Below, piece after piece: positions 42,622 through 51,933 of a DNA stretch of 64,000 nt (position 1 is the first letter of the stretch; the number at the start of each line of letters is the position of its first letter). The stretch comes from an uncultured Lachnospiraceae bacterium (GTDB taxonomy: Bacteria > Bacillota > Clostridia > Lachnospirales > Lachnospiraceae). Below the pieces are notes generated by a model, which was given only the letters and a program-made list of their open reading frames with translations, made no database searches and was not told the DNA's origin. The stretch covers positions 1-64,000 of the forward strand of contig ONAD01000013.1 in assembly GCA_900315735.1 (NCBI GenBank), written 5' to 3'. A program made the position numbers and the translations under genes.

Positions 42622-43557
42622 TTAGCTTTCCAATTCCGGATAAAAATACCAAAAATGCCGGAATAATTTTCCATCCTGATTTATCTTCTCTGTTTCCTGA
42701 AAGCCAAGTTTATGAAGAAGCCCCACCGAAGCATCATTGCCCGGTTCCACCAGACAGTCAATTCTTCGAAAATCAAGATTATTTCTTACCCATGCCATAA
42801 TTGCCTGACAGACCTCATATGCATAACTCTGCCTCTGGTATTCCGGCGCAATCACATAACCCATCTCAATAATTTCTTCTTCTCCCAGCATGCGATAATC
42901 GATTCCTGCTCTTCCAATCAGCCGGTGGGTACCCTTTTCCTTTACCAGCCACATGCCATAACCATAGTAGCCATACATATTTTCAATATATGCTCTCTGG
43001 TACTCCTCCTCTTCCTGTCTTTCGTAAAGAGGCTCGATATAATCGGTGATTCCCTTCTTATTATATAATTCAAACAAATCATCCATGTCATCTAACGTAA
43101 TCTCCCTTAGATAGCACCGCTTTGTCTCTAATATCCGCCATGGCAGATGATGTTTCCGTTGAAACGTCCGCAGTAAAAATTCCATGTCCACTTCTTCTAA
43201 GCCCAGAAGCAGCATATCCACATTACTTAAAGGCATCTGTTTTGGAAAATCCGGTATTTCATAGCCAATAACCGTAAGCTTGTCTGGGATAGGATTTCCA
43301 TCTGCCCTCGCCCATGCCACTTCTTCCGGTTCTGTTGCAAGCAGCATGCATTCCTCCGGCTTTACATGATGTCCTCTCAGGAAAAATGTGATATCTTTTT
43401 CCATATCAGCATCTGTAAAAAGCAGTTCTACTTTTTTCTGCTCTGCCAGTTCTTTTTGCAGGCGGCTTAATGCATGTTTCTCTTCTGTTGGAAGTTTTTC
43501 TTCTAATGTTTCTTTTCGTATGATATAGTTCCAGTTTACAGTATTCCAGTGACACAT
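42622..43557 (-). CDS. GNAT acetyltransferase with a HAD-like N-terminal region
   Basis: A 311-aa two-part protein. The C-terminal 170 residues are a RimJ/RimL-type GNAT domain (RCYLREITLDDMDDLFELYN, EMGYVIAPEYQRQSYAYEVCQAIMAWV, ASVGLLHKLGFQET). The N-terminal 135 residues resemble a HAD phosphatase core (ECMLLATEPEEVAWARADGNPIP looks like the motif IV region) but no DxD nucleophile is visible, so this part may be non-catalytic. Substrate unknown. It is divergent from the cyclophilin gene. The start has AAGGAAAT. Confidence 0.78.
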   Translation of the reverse strand: MCHWNTVNWNYIIRKETLEEKLPTEEKHALSRLQKELAEQKKVELLFTDADMEKDITFFLRGHHVKPEECMLLATEPEEVAWARADGNPIPDKLTVIGYEIPDFPKQMPLSNVDMLLLGLEEVDMEFLLRTFQRKHHLPWRILETKRCYLREITLDDMDDLFELYNKKGITDYIEPLYERQEEEEYQRAYIENMYGYYGYGMWLVKEKGTHRLIGRAGIDYRMLGEEEIIEMGYVIAPEYQRQSYAYEVCQAIMAWVRNNLDFRRIDCLVEPGNDASVGLLHKLGFQETEKINQDGKLFRHFWYFYPELES

Positions 43558-43574
43558 ATTTCCTTCTCTCTTTC

Positions 43575-43603
43575 TTTACAAAAAAGCCTTTTTCCGCTAT
43601 AGT
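43575..43603 (+). promoter_or_regulatory. Promoter of the cyclophilin gene
   Basis: TTTACA (43575-43580) and TATAGT (43598-43603) with a 17-bp spacer, about 60 bp before the start. Confidence 0.65.
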
Positions 43604-43660
43604 AGAACTACATTCTGTTATACAGGATGAATTCAATGAACAGAAATGAGGTATCTTACA

Positions 43661-44182
43661 ATGGCTCAGAATCCTATTATTACATTTGAAATGGAAAACG
43701 GAGATATTATGAAAGCGGAATTATATCCGCAGGTTGCTCCTAACACAGTAAATAACTTTATCAGCCTTGTCAACAAGGGATTTTATGATGGACTTATCTT
43801 CCATCGTGTCATCAACGGTTTTATGATTCAGGGTGGTGACCCGGAAGGAACCGGAATGGGCGGCCCAGGATATGGTATCAAGGGTGAATTTGCACAGAAC
43901 GGCTTTGCAAATGACTTAAAGCATACTGCAGGCGTTCTTTCCATGGCTCGTTCCATGATGCCAAACTCTGCCGGCTCCCAGTTCTTTATCATGCATAAAG
44001 ATGCTCCACACTTAGATGGTGCTTACGCCGCTTTCGGTAAAATCATCGAGGGCATGGATGTGGTAAATAAAATCGCAGAAGTTGCAACCGACTACAGCGA
44101 CCGTCCAATGGAAGACCAGAGAATGAAAACCGTTACCGTAGAAACCTTTGGTGTTGATTACGACGAACCGGAAACCGTATAA
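43661..44182 (+). CDS. Peptidyl-prolyl cis-trans isomerase (cyclophilin type)
   Basis: A cytoplasmic cyclophilin of 173 aa, normal length. The active-site motifs are present: FHRVINGFMIQGGDPEGTG with the catalytic Arg, GVLSMARSMMPNSAGSQFFIM and LDGAYAAFGKIIEGMD. It speeds proline isomerisation in folding proteins. The start at 43661 has TGAGGT; the ATG at 43646 overlaps that site. It has its own promoter and terminator, so it is a single-gene unit. Confidence 0.95.
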   Translation: MAQNPIITFEMENGDIMKAELYPQVAPNTVNNFISLVNKGFYDGLIFHRVINGFMIQGGDPEGTGMGGPGYGIKGEFAQNGFANDLKHTAGVLSMARSMMPNSAGSQFFIMHKDAPHLDGAYAAFGKIIEGMDVVNKIAEVATDYSDRPMEDQRMKTVTVETFGVDYDEPETV

Positions 44183-44187
44183 TTCCA

Positions 44188-44234
44188 ACAGCCGTATCAG
44201 TGTATACACTGGCACGGCTGTTTGTTTTTTTTTT
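44188..44234 (+). terminator. Terminator of the cyclophilin gene
   Basis: Stem AACAGCCG / CGGCTGTT with an inner AGTGTATACACT palindrome, followed by a run of nine T. Confidence 0.92.
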
Positions 44235-44249
44235 GCAAAGCTTCTCTTT

Positions 44250-46949
44250 TTATTCTTTCAGTTTCCGGTAAAGCTTCTGTACAAACTGCACATCCTCTCT
44301 GGTAAGTTTCTTATGGCTATACGCTGCCACTTCAAGAATCTGAAGATAACGCTCCTTTTCTTCCGTGCTCCAGCCCTCATAATTTAAAAGTTGTTCCCGG
44401 AATGTCCGGTCGGATTGTACTTTTGCATTTACAATTCCATTCCGCCGTAAGATGCGATAAATCTGCCCAGAATTCCAACGAATGATACGCTTATAACTAT
44501 GCGTTCCCTTCTTCCGTTTTCCTTCTATCTCTCTTAAGTAATACCAGATACCTGCTGCAAGAAGCAGAATGATGATTGCCACTACAATCAAAATGACCTT
44601 TAAACGGCTTTCCTTTTGATTCTGTTTTCCTGTTTTGCTGCCATCCTGCATGGAATTTTCTGTATTTTGATTTTCTGTATTTTGATTTTCCGTATTCTGA
44701 CTTTCCTGATTTTCAGTGTTCTGGTTTTCCGTATCCTGACTTTCTGTATTCTGATTTTCCGTATTTTGCATTCCGCTGCCGGATAAACCCGACTGCCTGT
44801 CATCTTTGGAACTGTCCTGATAATCACTTCGCTCCAGCGTAATTAGGTCTGCTGTTCTGCCATCATTCATCCGGATGGTAATGCTGTCACTTTCCTGCTG
44901 AATCTCCAGACGGTCAATGCCTGTTTTGTTTCCCGGTGTCATTTCCACCGGCACCCAGCCAACACTGTCTATATAGATTTCCGTCCAGGCATGCGCCTGA
45001 TTGTCAAGAACTTCTGCCGTATAATTACCATCACTGTCCTTCTTAAACTCTGAGGTACTTACCGCATAGCCGCTTACATACCGTGCCTTAATTCCCATCT
45101 GCCGCAGAAGCAGTGTTCCCGCACTGGCAAAATGCTGACAGAAGCCTTCCTTCGTATCAAACAGAAAATGTTCAGTTACATCCTGTCCCCATGGCACATT
45201 GTCCAAATCCAGATTATAGTTACACTTCGCCAGTTCCCGTTTCACCAGATAGACTGCATAGATTTCCTTAAAGTTATAAATATTATCATAATAAGTACCA
45301 TTCTCAGTAAACCGGTTATCTACAAAATCCGAATAATCTCTTTCATACTCCGCTTCCAGTTGATTTCCCAGTTCCCGGATTCTTGTGAGATTTTCCGGCA
45401 CATATGTATACTTTTCCGTATACTTATTATATTTTTTTATAAATGCCCATTCGTCTTCCGGTAATTTGCTGTTAAACCCAGCCAAATCATACCGCCAGCT
45501 ATTCATATTCTCTATAATTTCATTTACTTCCGATTCGCTCAGTGTCTCATTCCGGTCCAAATAAGCACCATCTGCCAAATCTGCTGTAAACAAAGCATTC
45601 ATATAAAGATGTGACATGCTGTTTCTTATGGTTCCGTCTACTTCCAGAACGTCATTGCCATTCCGGAGCACAGTACGGTCTCCATCCATAAGAACCCCGG
45701 CGGGCTGCCGTTCATCCTGATAATAGCTTGCCAACGTATAGTATGGCAGGTATGCATAGGGGTCTTTCTCATCAAAATACTGCACCCGGTAAATGGTATC
45801 CCAGTAATAGGTATAATAGCTCTGGGTATATGCCAGAATATTCTGTACCTGCTGTCCCGCGGTCTGTTCCTTAAGGCTGCTGTCCACTTTCTGCATGGCA
45901 GATACAAAATCACTGGAATCATAAGTCTTCCAGCTTCCATTTTTATAATAATCGCCTACATAACCTCTTAAATATACCGTATCATCCGGTATCTGATAAG
46001 CGGTCACTTCCATAACCGGCTTGTCCTCAAATTTCGGTGCCATATTGCTGACCCGTCCCGGCTGATGGAAGTTGAAAATATCTTTACCAAAAGGAATTTC
46101 TGCCAAAAGATTGGTAGCTGTCATTGCCACTTCTGTTATCATATCCTGCGCAGCTTTTTCAATTTCACTTCTTCTTGCCACCATTTCATTGGCTTTCGGT
46201 TCTGCCACTCTAAATACCAGCGAAGAAACAACTACCGCCACCACCAGAAAAAGGCATACTGCTTTCTGCCTTAGATATTCCAACTGCTTTAATTCCACCC
46301 GTCCGGCAGCCCGGTAACCAAAGCTTCCTGCCGCAGCCAGTGAAAAACAAATCAGCGCCCGCTTTGATGGTGCATAGCCCACCGCAAAATCCAGTATCAT
46401 AAGAAGTACCGGCGGAATCAACACACCAGTCAGCCGTTTTCTTACTACCAGAAAATAAATCTGCAGAATAGACAATATGACAAGCAGCCATGTCGTTACT
46501 GTTACCACCGGTTTTAAATCCAGATACCGTTCAAATCCGGATACCAGTTGCACATTATAATACATATTAATTTTCTGTACTACAAGACGGATGAGTCCAG
46601 CAATCCCCGGAAAAAGCTCTTTCCGGCTAAACACCAGTCCCACCAGCAATCCTCCCAAGGGCAGAAGCCATTTATCTGCCCGCTTAAAATAAGAAAAGGA
46701 AACCGTCAACGCTACCGCAGAAACAGAAAACCATATCAATACAGGCTTCCCAAACCGATTGGTCAGAAAGATGTCTCCAAATAAAAAGAACAGGGAAAGT
46801 ACCCAAAGCACAGCCAGCAGACTCTGCATTCCCACACGCATGACCTGCGGCGGCAATGCAATTTTTCCTGCATGCCGTCCTTTCTGCGAATACCGTATGT
46901 TTCCGGTCTTTTTCATAACCGATGCATAAGTTTTCTTCTTTTTTCTCAT
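44250..46949 (-). CDS. TgpA-like membrane transglutaminase-domain protein
   Basis: An 899-aa membrane protein. About six N-terminal helices (residues 40-250) precede an extracellular region with a transglutaminase-like core: Cys603 in EGFCQHFASAGTLL and His653 in NQAHAWTEIYIDSVGW. The usual third acid is Glu669 (VPVEMTPG) rather than Asp. A low-complexity NTENQ repeat linker runs from about 728 to 765, then one helix (about 783-805) and a cytoplasmic DUF4129-like tail. It overlaps the DUF58 gene by 4 bp in the known MoxR-DUF58-transglutaminase operon, whose substrate is unknown. Confidence 0.9.
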   Translation of the reverse strand: MRKKKKTYASVMKKTGNIRYSQKGRHAGKIALPPQVMRVGMQSLLAVLWVLSLFFLFGDIFLTNRFGKPVLIWFSVSAVALTVSFSYFKRADKWLLPLGGLLVGLVFSRKELFPGIAGLIRLVVQKINMYYNVQLVSGFERYLDLKPVVTVTTWLLVILSILQIYFLVVRKRLTGVLIPPVLLMILDFAVGYAPSKRALICFSLAAAGSFGYRAAGRVELKQLEYLRQKAVCLFLVVAVVVSSLVFRVAEPKANEMVARRSEIEKAAQDMITEVAMTATNLLAEIPFGKDIFNFHQPGRVSNMAPKFEDKPVMEVTAYQIPDDTVYLRGYVGDYYKNGSWKTYDSSDFVSAMQKVDSSLKEQTAGQQVQNILAYTQSYYTYYWDTIYRVQYFDEKDPYAYLPYYTLASYYQDERQPAGVLMDGDRTVLRNGNDVLEVDGTIRNSMSHLYMNALFTADLADGAYLDRNETLSESEVNEIIENMNSWRYDLAGFNSKLPEDEWAFIKKYNKYTEKYTYVPENLTRIRELGNQLEAEYERDYSDFVDNRFTENGTYYDNIYNFKEIYAVYLVKRELAKCNYNLDLDNVPWGQDVTEHFLFDTKEGFCQHFASAGTLLLRQMGIKARYVSGYAVSTSEFKKDSDGNYTAEVLDNQAHAWTEIYIDSVGWVPVEMTPGNKTGIDRLEIQQESDSITIRMNDGRTADLITLERSDYQDSSKDDRQSGLSGSGMQNTENQNTESQDTENQNTENQESQNTENQNTENQNTENSMQDGSKTGKQNQKESRLKVILIVVAIIILLLAAGIWYYLREIEGKRKKGTHSYKRIIRWNSGQIYRILRRNGIVNAKVQSDRTFREQLLNYEGWSTEEKERYLQILEVAAYSHKKLTREDVQFVQKLYRKLKE
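44656..44769. repeat. 15-bp tandem repeat inside the transglutaminase gene
   Basis: Seven 15-bp units plus one 9-bp partial unit (44701-44709). They encode the NTENQ pentapeptide linker between the catalytic core and the last membrane helix. The first two units (44656-44685) are identical, a sign of recent duplication. The frame is kept, so copy-number change alters linker length only. Confidence 0.88.
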
Positions 46950-48016
46950 ACCCTAATCTCCGCTTTTGCGAAATTTTCTATTTCCGTTCCTGCTACAATG
47001 AGTTTCCCTGCAAGGTTCATTTCTATCTTTGTAACTGTTGTCTCTCCCCGGTATTTTTCCTGATATAAAAGTGCAATGTCCATTTTTTCCCGGTTCTGCA
47101 CTGCTCCATACAAAAGCAGAATAAAATAGTATACCTTCTCTTCTTTATCTACCCGCACCCGGATGAGGTCATGTTCTTTCTCATCATACCAGGCAATATA
47201 ATGGGGACACTGCTTTTCTATCAGCCCAAAAGAAATGGAAATCACCATTTCAAAAAAATGATTTCTCTGCTTCTCTGTCTCCTTCTGTCCTCCGCTGATA
47301 TCAAGCAGAATCACCACCGGACAGCCCATCGGCAGACTGTTTTCCCGAACCATTAATTCATCTTCTTTTGCTGATAACTTCCAGTGAATATTCTGGATTT
47401 TATCTCCCGGCTGAAAAGAGCGAATCTGAAATACCTCCGATACATCATCTCCGCCGGTCTTATCATCATACACTTCCGCTTCTCCCTGAAAATACCGGGA
47501 AGCTAATCCCACCTCAATCATCACTGGTGTTATCTTTGGCATAATGGAAAGCCGTTCCTCATATCGCACATATTTCGTCATATAACCGATTCCAAGCAGC
47601 CCATAAAATCTTACCCGGACCAGCCGGAATGTATAATTTCCGCTGCTTTCGGCTGCTACTTCCATACTCATCCGGCTGCTGCTCTTTGCATCTGCTGCCG
47701 CCTGCAGGGAAAGCTTTCTTTTCTTTCTGCCAAAAGAATTCCGGTAGTCCATCCGGTATACTACCTTTGGCAAAGGCAGTCTGCTCCGGTTCTCCGTCAC
47801 CGCGCAGATCATAACACCTTCTTCCTGTTCTGCCATAACAATCGGAATCTGAATCCGGCATTTTACCCGAAGCATCATATATAAAATATAGCCATATCCC
47901 AATACCAGCATAACTCCACAGGAAATAGAAAGAAGAACCAATGCCGGACTGGTATAAATGGTTCCAAGATATCCTAATGTGCCAACAATAAGCACCAATA
48001 TCAGACCTGTCAACAT
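46946..48016 (-). CDS. DUF58-domain protein
   Basis: A 356-aa protein with two N-terminal hydrophobic segments (about residues 2-48) and a DUF58 domain. The diagnostic motif is QIRSFQPGDKIQNIHWKLSAK near 195-215, followed by a VWA-like core with CPVVILLDISGG. DUF58 proteins act with MoxR ATPases and transglutaminase proteins. It lies 3 bp after the moxR stop and overlaps the next gene by ATGA. Confidence 0.92.
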   Translation of the reverse strand: MLTGLILVLIVGTLGYLGTIYTSPALVLLSISCGVMLVLGYGYILYMMLRVKCRIQIPIVMAEQEEGVMICAVTENRSRLPLPKVVYRMDYRNSFGRKKRKLSLQAAADAKSSSRMSMEVAAESSGNYTFRLVRVRFYGLLGIGYMTKYVRYEERLSIMPKITPVMIEVGLASRYFQGEAEVYDDKTGGDDVSEVFQIRSFQPGDKIQNIHWKLSAKEDELMVRENSLPMGCPVVILLDISGGQKETEKQRNHFFEMVISISFGLIEKQCPHYIAWYDEKEHDLIRVRVDKEEKVYYFILLLYGAVQNREKMDIALLYQEKYRGETTVTKIEMNLAGKLIVAGTEIENFAKAEIRV

Positions 48017-48019
48017 AAG

Positions 48020-48979
48020 CTACCCTCTTCCTTTAAAAGAAGTTGGTTTTGTGATATCTTCCATAATTTTTTCAAGCACAGCTTCCTCAGATACGCCGGT
48101 CACCCGTGCCTTGGTATTTAAGACAATTCTGTGCTTCGCAACATCATAAAAAACATCCTCCACATCGGATGGAATCACATAATCTCTCTCATTTAAAAAT
48201 GCATTGGCACGCACCATTTTCGTCAGTGCCACCATGCCACGCGGACTGACACCCAGCTCAATATAAGGATTTTCTCTGGTGGCATGAATCAGTGCCATCA
48301 TATATTCATAAATTCTGTCATGAATAAAAATATTTTCTACAATCTCTTTCATAGTCTGCAGCTGTGCACCTGTCATCACACCTTCTATGCTCTCATAGCT
48401 CTGTCCGATGCTCTTTCCCTTGGCAATCTCAATCTCACTTTTCAAATCCGGATATCCCATGCTCATACAAATCATAAACCGGTCTAACTGGGATTCCGGC
48501 AGCATCTGTGTTCCGGCGCTTCCCTTCGGATTCTGGGTTGCCATTACAAGAAATGGTGTCGGAACCGGGTGACTGATGCCATCTACCGTCACCTTTCCCT
48601 CTTCCATAACCTCTAACAATGCTGACTGGGTCTTTGGCGAAGTACGGTTAATCTCGTCTGCCAAAAACAAATTGCACATAATTGCTCCCGGATGATAATA
48701 AAAGCTGCCCTGCTCCTTATCATACATGGAAAAGCCTAAAATATCTGCCGGCAGTACATCCGGTGTAAACTGTACCCTGTGATTTTCAAGGCTCAATGCC
48801 CTCGAAAATGCCAGTGCCAGCGTTGTCTTTCCTACTCCCGGTACGTCTTCAATTAAAATATGTCCCCCTGCTAAAATTGCACAAAATGCCTTTCGGATAC
48901 AATCATCTTTTCCTTTTACACTTTTTTTAATTTCATTTTGAACCCGCTTTGACAATTCTACCGCCTGTTGTAATTCCAT
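48020..48979 (-). CDS. MoxR-family AAA+ ATPase
   Basis: A 319-aa AAA+ ATPase of the MoxR group. Walker A is EDVPGVGKTTLA (44-55), Walker B NLFLADEINRTSPKTQSALLEVMEE, sensor 1 ATQNP, followed by GTQMLPESQLDRFM. MoxR proteins act as chaperones for DUF58/VWA partners. It leads the three-gene operon. The start has AGGAGGAGAAGG. Confidence 0.95.
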   Translation of the reverse strand: MELQQAVELSKRVQNEIKKSVKGKDDCIRKAFCAILAGGHILIEDVPGVGKTTLALAFSRALSLENHRVQFTPDVLPADILGFSMYDKEQGSFYYHPGAIMCNLFLADEINRTSPKTQSALLEVMEEGKVTVDGISHPVPTPFLVMATQNPKGSAGTQMLPESQLDRFMICMSMGYPDLKSEIEIAKGKSIGQSYESIEGVMTGAQLQTMKEIVENIFIHDRIYEYMMALIHATRENPYIELGVSPRGMVALTKMVRANAFLNERDYVIPSDVEDVFYDVAKHRIVLNTKARVTGVSEEAVLEKIMEDITKPTSFKGRG

Positions 48980-49168
48980 CCTTCTCCTCCTGCTTTCCGG
49001 TCTGTTTCCACAATTTTTCTATTTTCTGCTCTACTCTGGTTCCTGACTTTTCTTTATTTCCTGATCTTCTCTGTTTGCTGACTTTCTTCTATTTTCTAAT
49101 CCTTCTTTATTTTCTACTCTGTTTCCTATCATTCTCTATTTTTCGCCTCTAGTTCAGAAATGTTTCTC
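48980..49168. other. Purine-rich spacer upstream of the moxR gene
   Basis: A 189-bp spacer whose minus strand is mostly A and G, with a CAGAGTAGAAAATA motif present twice. A 33-codon frame can be drawn in it, but its ribosome binding site is poor and its composition is low-complexity. I see no promoter that I would trust. Confidence 0.4.
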
Positions 49169-49720
49169 TTACTTCACAAGTTTCTTCTGTCCCTGAATCT
49201 TTTTTACCAGCCATACCGAAACTAACGCCAGTACGGTTCCAATCACCACTCCTGCCAACACATCCGATGGATAATGCACCCCTACATATAACCGTGAATA
49301 TGCAATCAGAACAGCTACAATTAATGCCATTACTCCATATTTTCTAGGAAGCTCTTTCCATAATACAATTGCTGATGCGAAAGAACTTCCGGTATGTCCC
49401 GATGGGAAAGAATAATCTGACTGCTTTTCAATTAAAAGCTTCAATCCATCAACCACTTCATAGGGTCTGGTTCTTGCCACCAGATTTTTAAGTAAAATAT
49501 TGTCTACAATTAACGAACCAATTAATGCCAGTGCCGACATATAGCCTACGTTTCTCGTCTTCTTGTCCAGCAAAAGCACAATGGTTATCAGAATCCATAA
49601 GATTCCCGCATTTCCAAGATTCGTAATATCCTTCATCACAGAAGTCAGTGCCGGGAATCGCAGATACTCCTGTATCCATAATAAAATCTGCCCATCTATA
49701 TGTAATAACTGTTCTAACAT
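49169..49720 (-). CDS. PAP2-family phosphatase (undecaprenyl-pyrophosphatase-like)
   Basis: A 183-aa membrane phosphatase with about five helices. The three PAP2 motifs are present: KNLVARTRPYE, PSGHTGSS and SRLYVGVHYPSDVLAG. Relatives dephosphorylate lipid phosphates such as undecaprenyl pyrophosphate (BcrC type) or phosphatidic acid. The substrate here cannot be fixed. I prefer ATG 49720 (GAAGAGG) over a GTG at 49744. Confidence 0.9.
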   Translation of the reverse strand: MLEQLLHIDGQILLWIQEYLRFPALTSVMKDITNLGNAGILWILITIVLLLDKKTRNVGYMSALALIGSLIVDNILLKNLVARTRPYEVVDGLKLLIEKQSDYSFPSGHTGSSFASAIVLWKELPRKYGVMALIVAVLIAYSRLYVGVHYPSDVLAGVVIGTVLALVSVWLVKKIQGQKKLVK

Positions 49721-49908
49721 GATATGTTCCTCTTCTTTCTCCACATTTTCATCACTTTTACTGCTGCTTATAGTATACCGTGTTTCCTTTGATTTCGAAA
49801 CAACTTAATGAAATATTAAAAAACTAATCTAGTTTCATTTGCAAATTCTAAGCTTTTAAATTTGACTCTCCTCCGCCAATCATTTTCATGAAGTTGATTG
49901 TGACAAAA

Positions 49909-50125
49909 TTGGGTAGAATCAGAAGGAAACTTCACATAATTGCCCAAAATAGTTCTGACTAAAGTCAAAATTTGCTTTCACTAATGAATTATTCCACTGA
50001 TTTGGGTATGAAACTATGTATTCATAATGGTTTTTGCCCAAATTTTTATCTCTTTTTGTAAAATGCGCCTTGCATGCCACTATCTTTGGGTAAAATTTCT
50101 TATATTTGAAGCTTTTTTGCCCAAA
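49909..50125. repeat. Three tandem units with inverted GGGT/GCCC pairs
   Basis: TTGGGTA occurs at 49909, 50002 and 50086, and TTGCCCAAA at 49940, 50034 and 50117. Each pair is 31-32 bp apart and the units repeat every 83-94 bp. The words between are AT-rich and diverged. The repeats fall in different reading frames, so they are not a coding repeat. The stretch 49721-50404 has no gene I can support. Confidence 0.6.
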
Positions 50126-50333
50126 CGGCACTAACATCAGTCATTCCCAAGTAACGAAACATTTTCCCCTGACCTGGCAACTCCCAACAAAGCAGCTGCT
50201 GCCAGCAGCTCAACATCACCCAGCGATGCCGCCACATCCACAAGGAACTCTCTTTGCAAGTTTCTCACCTACCGAGGCTACAGTTCCTGCCACCTGCAGC
50301 TTCTTGCGGATTTGCGGATAGCTGATCAACACA

Positions 50334-50377
50334 AAAACAGGTCATCCCAGCTCTTACAAGCTGAATATGACCTGTTT
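50334..50377 (-). terminator. Terminator of the uracil permease gene
   Basis: Stem AACAGGTCAT / ATGACCTGTT with an inner CAGCT/AGCTG pair, followed on the minus strand by TTTTT. Confidence 0.9.
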
Positions 50378-50404
50378 CTTTCTAAATGAATTACTTTCTA
50401 TTTC

Positions 50405-51793
50405 TTACTGAATATCCTCTTCCTGAATCGGATTCATATCAAGTCCACGGTTGGCATCTGCCTTTGGGTCATCTCCGAAATGATAATCTTTACCAGGTAA
50501 GATTGCATTTAAGATAATTCCGGCTAAAGCTGCGATTGCAAGTCCGGTTAAAGTAATGCTGGTTCCTGCAATGGTAAAGGTAAGTCCATCAGAGAATCCA
50601 AGTCCGCTGACTAAAATCACTGCTGCAATGATTAAGTTACGGGATTTGGTGAAATCAACGTGATTTTCTACTACGTTTCTGACACCGATTGCAGAAATCA
50701 TACCATAAAGCATGAAGCTGACACCACCGATGATTGCAGATGGCATGGAACCAATGATTTCAGCCATTTTCGGAATAAAGCTTAAGATAACTGCAAATAC
50801 AGCTGCAATACGGATCACTCTAGGGTCATGTACACGGCTTAATTCCAATACACCGGTATTCTCACCATATGTAGTATTTGCAGGACCACCAACCATACCT
50901 GCAAATGCGGTTGCAAGTCCGTCACCAATTAAGGTTCTGTGAAGTCCCGGATCTTCGATGAAGTTCTCACCAACAGTTGCAGAAATTGCAGACATATCTC
51001 CGATATGCTCCATCATAGTTGCCAGTGCGATTGGTGCCATAACTAAGATTGCAGTCAGGTTAAATTTACATAACTGGAATGGTGGAAGTCCTACCCAGCT
51101 TGCAGATGCTACTTCGGTAAAGTTTAAGATAGCACTTCCATCCGGATTCGTCAGTCCTGCTGCCTGCATAATCAGTGCTGCTGCATAGGAAATGACAACA
51201 CCTAAAAGAATTGGGATAATGCGGAACATTCCTTTTCCCCAGATGTTAAAGATAATGATAACTGCCAGTGCAATCAGTGCAAGAATCCAGTTGGTGGATG
51301 CATTGCTTACTGCGGATGGTGCAAGGGAAAGTCCGATACAGATGATGATTGGTCCTGTTACAACAGGTGGCAGGAAACGCATTACTTTCTTTACTCCTAC
51401 GACTTTGATAACAAGTGCAAGAATCAGATATAAAGCTCCTGCGACAACAATACCACCACAGGCATATGGAAGCTTCTCTCCCATGGTCATGTCTGCAAAG
51501 ACTCCGGTATCCAACTGTGCAATCGTAGAAAATCCTCCTAAGAATGCAAAAGATGAACCTAAGAATGCAGGTACTTTTAATTTGGTACAAAGGTGGAAGA
51601 ATAAAGTTCCAAGACCGGCACAGATTAAAGTAACCTGTACGGAAAGGCCTTCTCCCTCAAAATAGCTGTTCACCAGAATCGGCACAAGAATGGTTGCGCC
51701 AAACATTGCGAACATGTGCTGAAGTCCTAACAACAGCATCTTTGGAACACCAAGTGTCCGTGCGTCGCGAATTGCGTCTTTTCGTTCGTTCAT
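50405..51793 (-). CDS. uraA: Uracil/xanthine permease (UraA type)
   Basis: A nucleobase:cation symporter-2 protein of 462 aa with about 14 helices. It has the UraA-like motifs GLQHMFAMFGATILVPIL at the start, the VTGPIIICIGLSL segment and the family signature GPANTTYGENTGVLELSRVHDPRV. It takes up uracil, or possibly xanthine, with protons. The start has AAGGAGGAG. The 144-nt stretch upstream holds a GC-rich hairpin (51831-51851) just before the ribosome binding site. I see no PyrR or purine-riboswitch consensus in it. Confidence 0.93.
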   Translation of the reverse strand: MNERKDAIRDARTLGVPKMLLLGLQHMFAMFGATILVPILVNSYFEGEGLSVQVTLICAGLGTLFFHLCTKLKVPAFLGSSFAFLGGFSTIAQLDTGVFADMTMGEKLPYACGGIVVAGALYLILALVIKVVGVKKVMRFLPPVVTGPIIICIGLSLAPSAVSNASTNWILALIALAVIIIFNIWGKGMFRIIPILLGVVISYAAALIMQAAGLTNPDGSAILNFTEVASASWVGLPPFQLCKFNLTAILVMAPIALATMMEHIGDMSAISATVGENFIEDPGLHRTLIGDGLATAFAGMVGGPANTTYGENTGVLELSRVHDPRVIRIAAVFAVILSFIPKMAEIIGSMPSAIIGGVSFMLYGMISAIGVRNVVENHVDFTKSRNLIIAAVILVSGLGFSDGLTFTIAGTSITLTGLAIAALAGIILNAILPGKDYHFGDDPKADANRGLDMNPIQEEDIQ

Positions 51794-51830
51794 AACGAAA
51801 GCTCCTCCTTAAAATATAATGTGTGATATC

Positions 51831-51851
51831 CGTGGAATTTTATTTTCCACG
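51831..51851 (-). promoter_or_regulatory. Leader hairpin upstream of uraA
   Basis: CGTGGAA / TTCCACG with a loop of AATAAAA, 38 bp before the start codon. No T-run follows, so a role in mRNA stability or translation is more likely than termination. Confidence 0.4.
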
Positions 51852-51933
51852 TCCGCGGTGCTTTTCATGCATTTTTCTGTTGCTATGCTGCATCCGCTTT
51901 AACTACGGGAAATATATTTTATGAATTTCCCGC

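Noticed and set aside
49919-50137. A 72-codon minus-strand frame across the tandem units
   Set aside because: The DNA repeats fall in different frames, composition is not like neighbouring genes and no ribosome binding site is clear.
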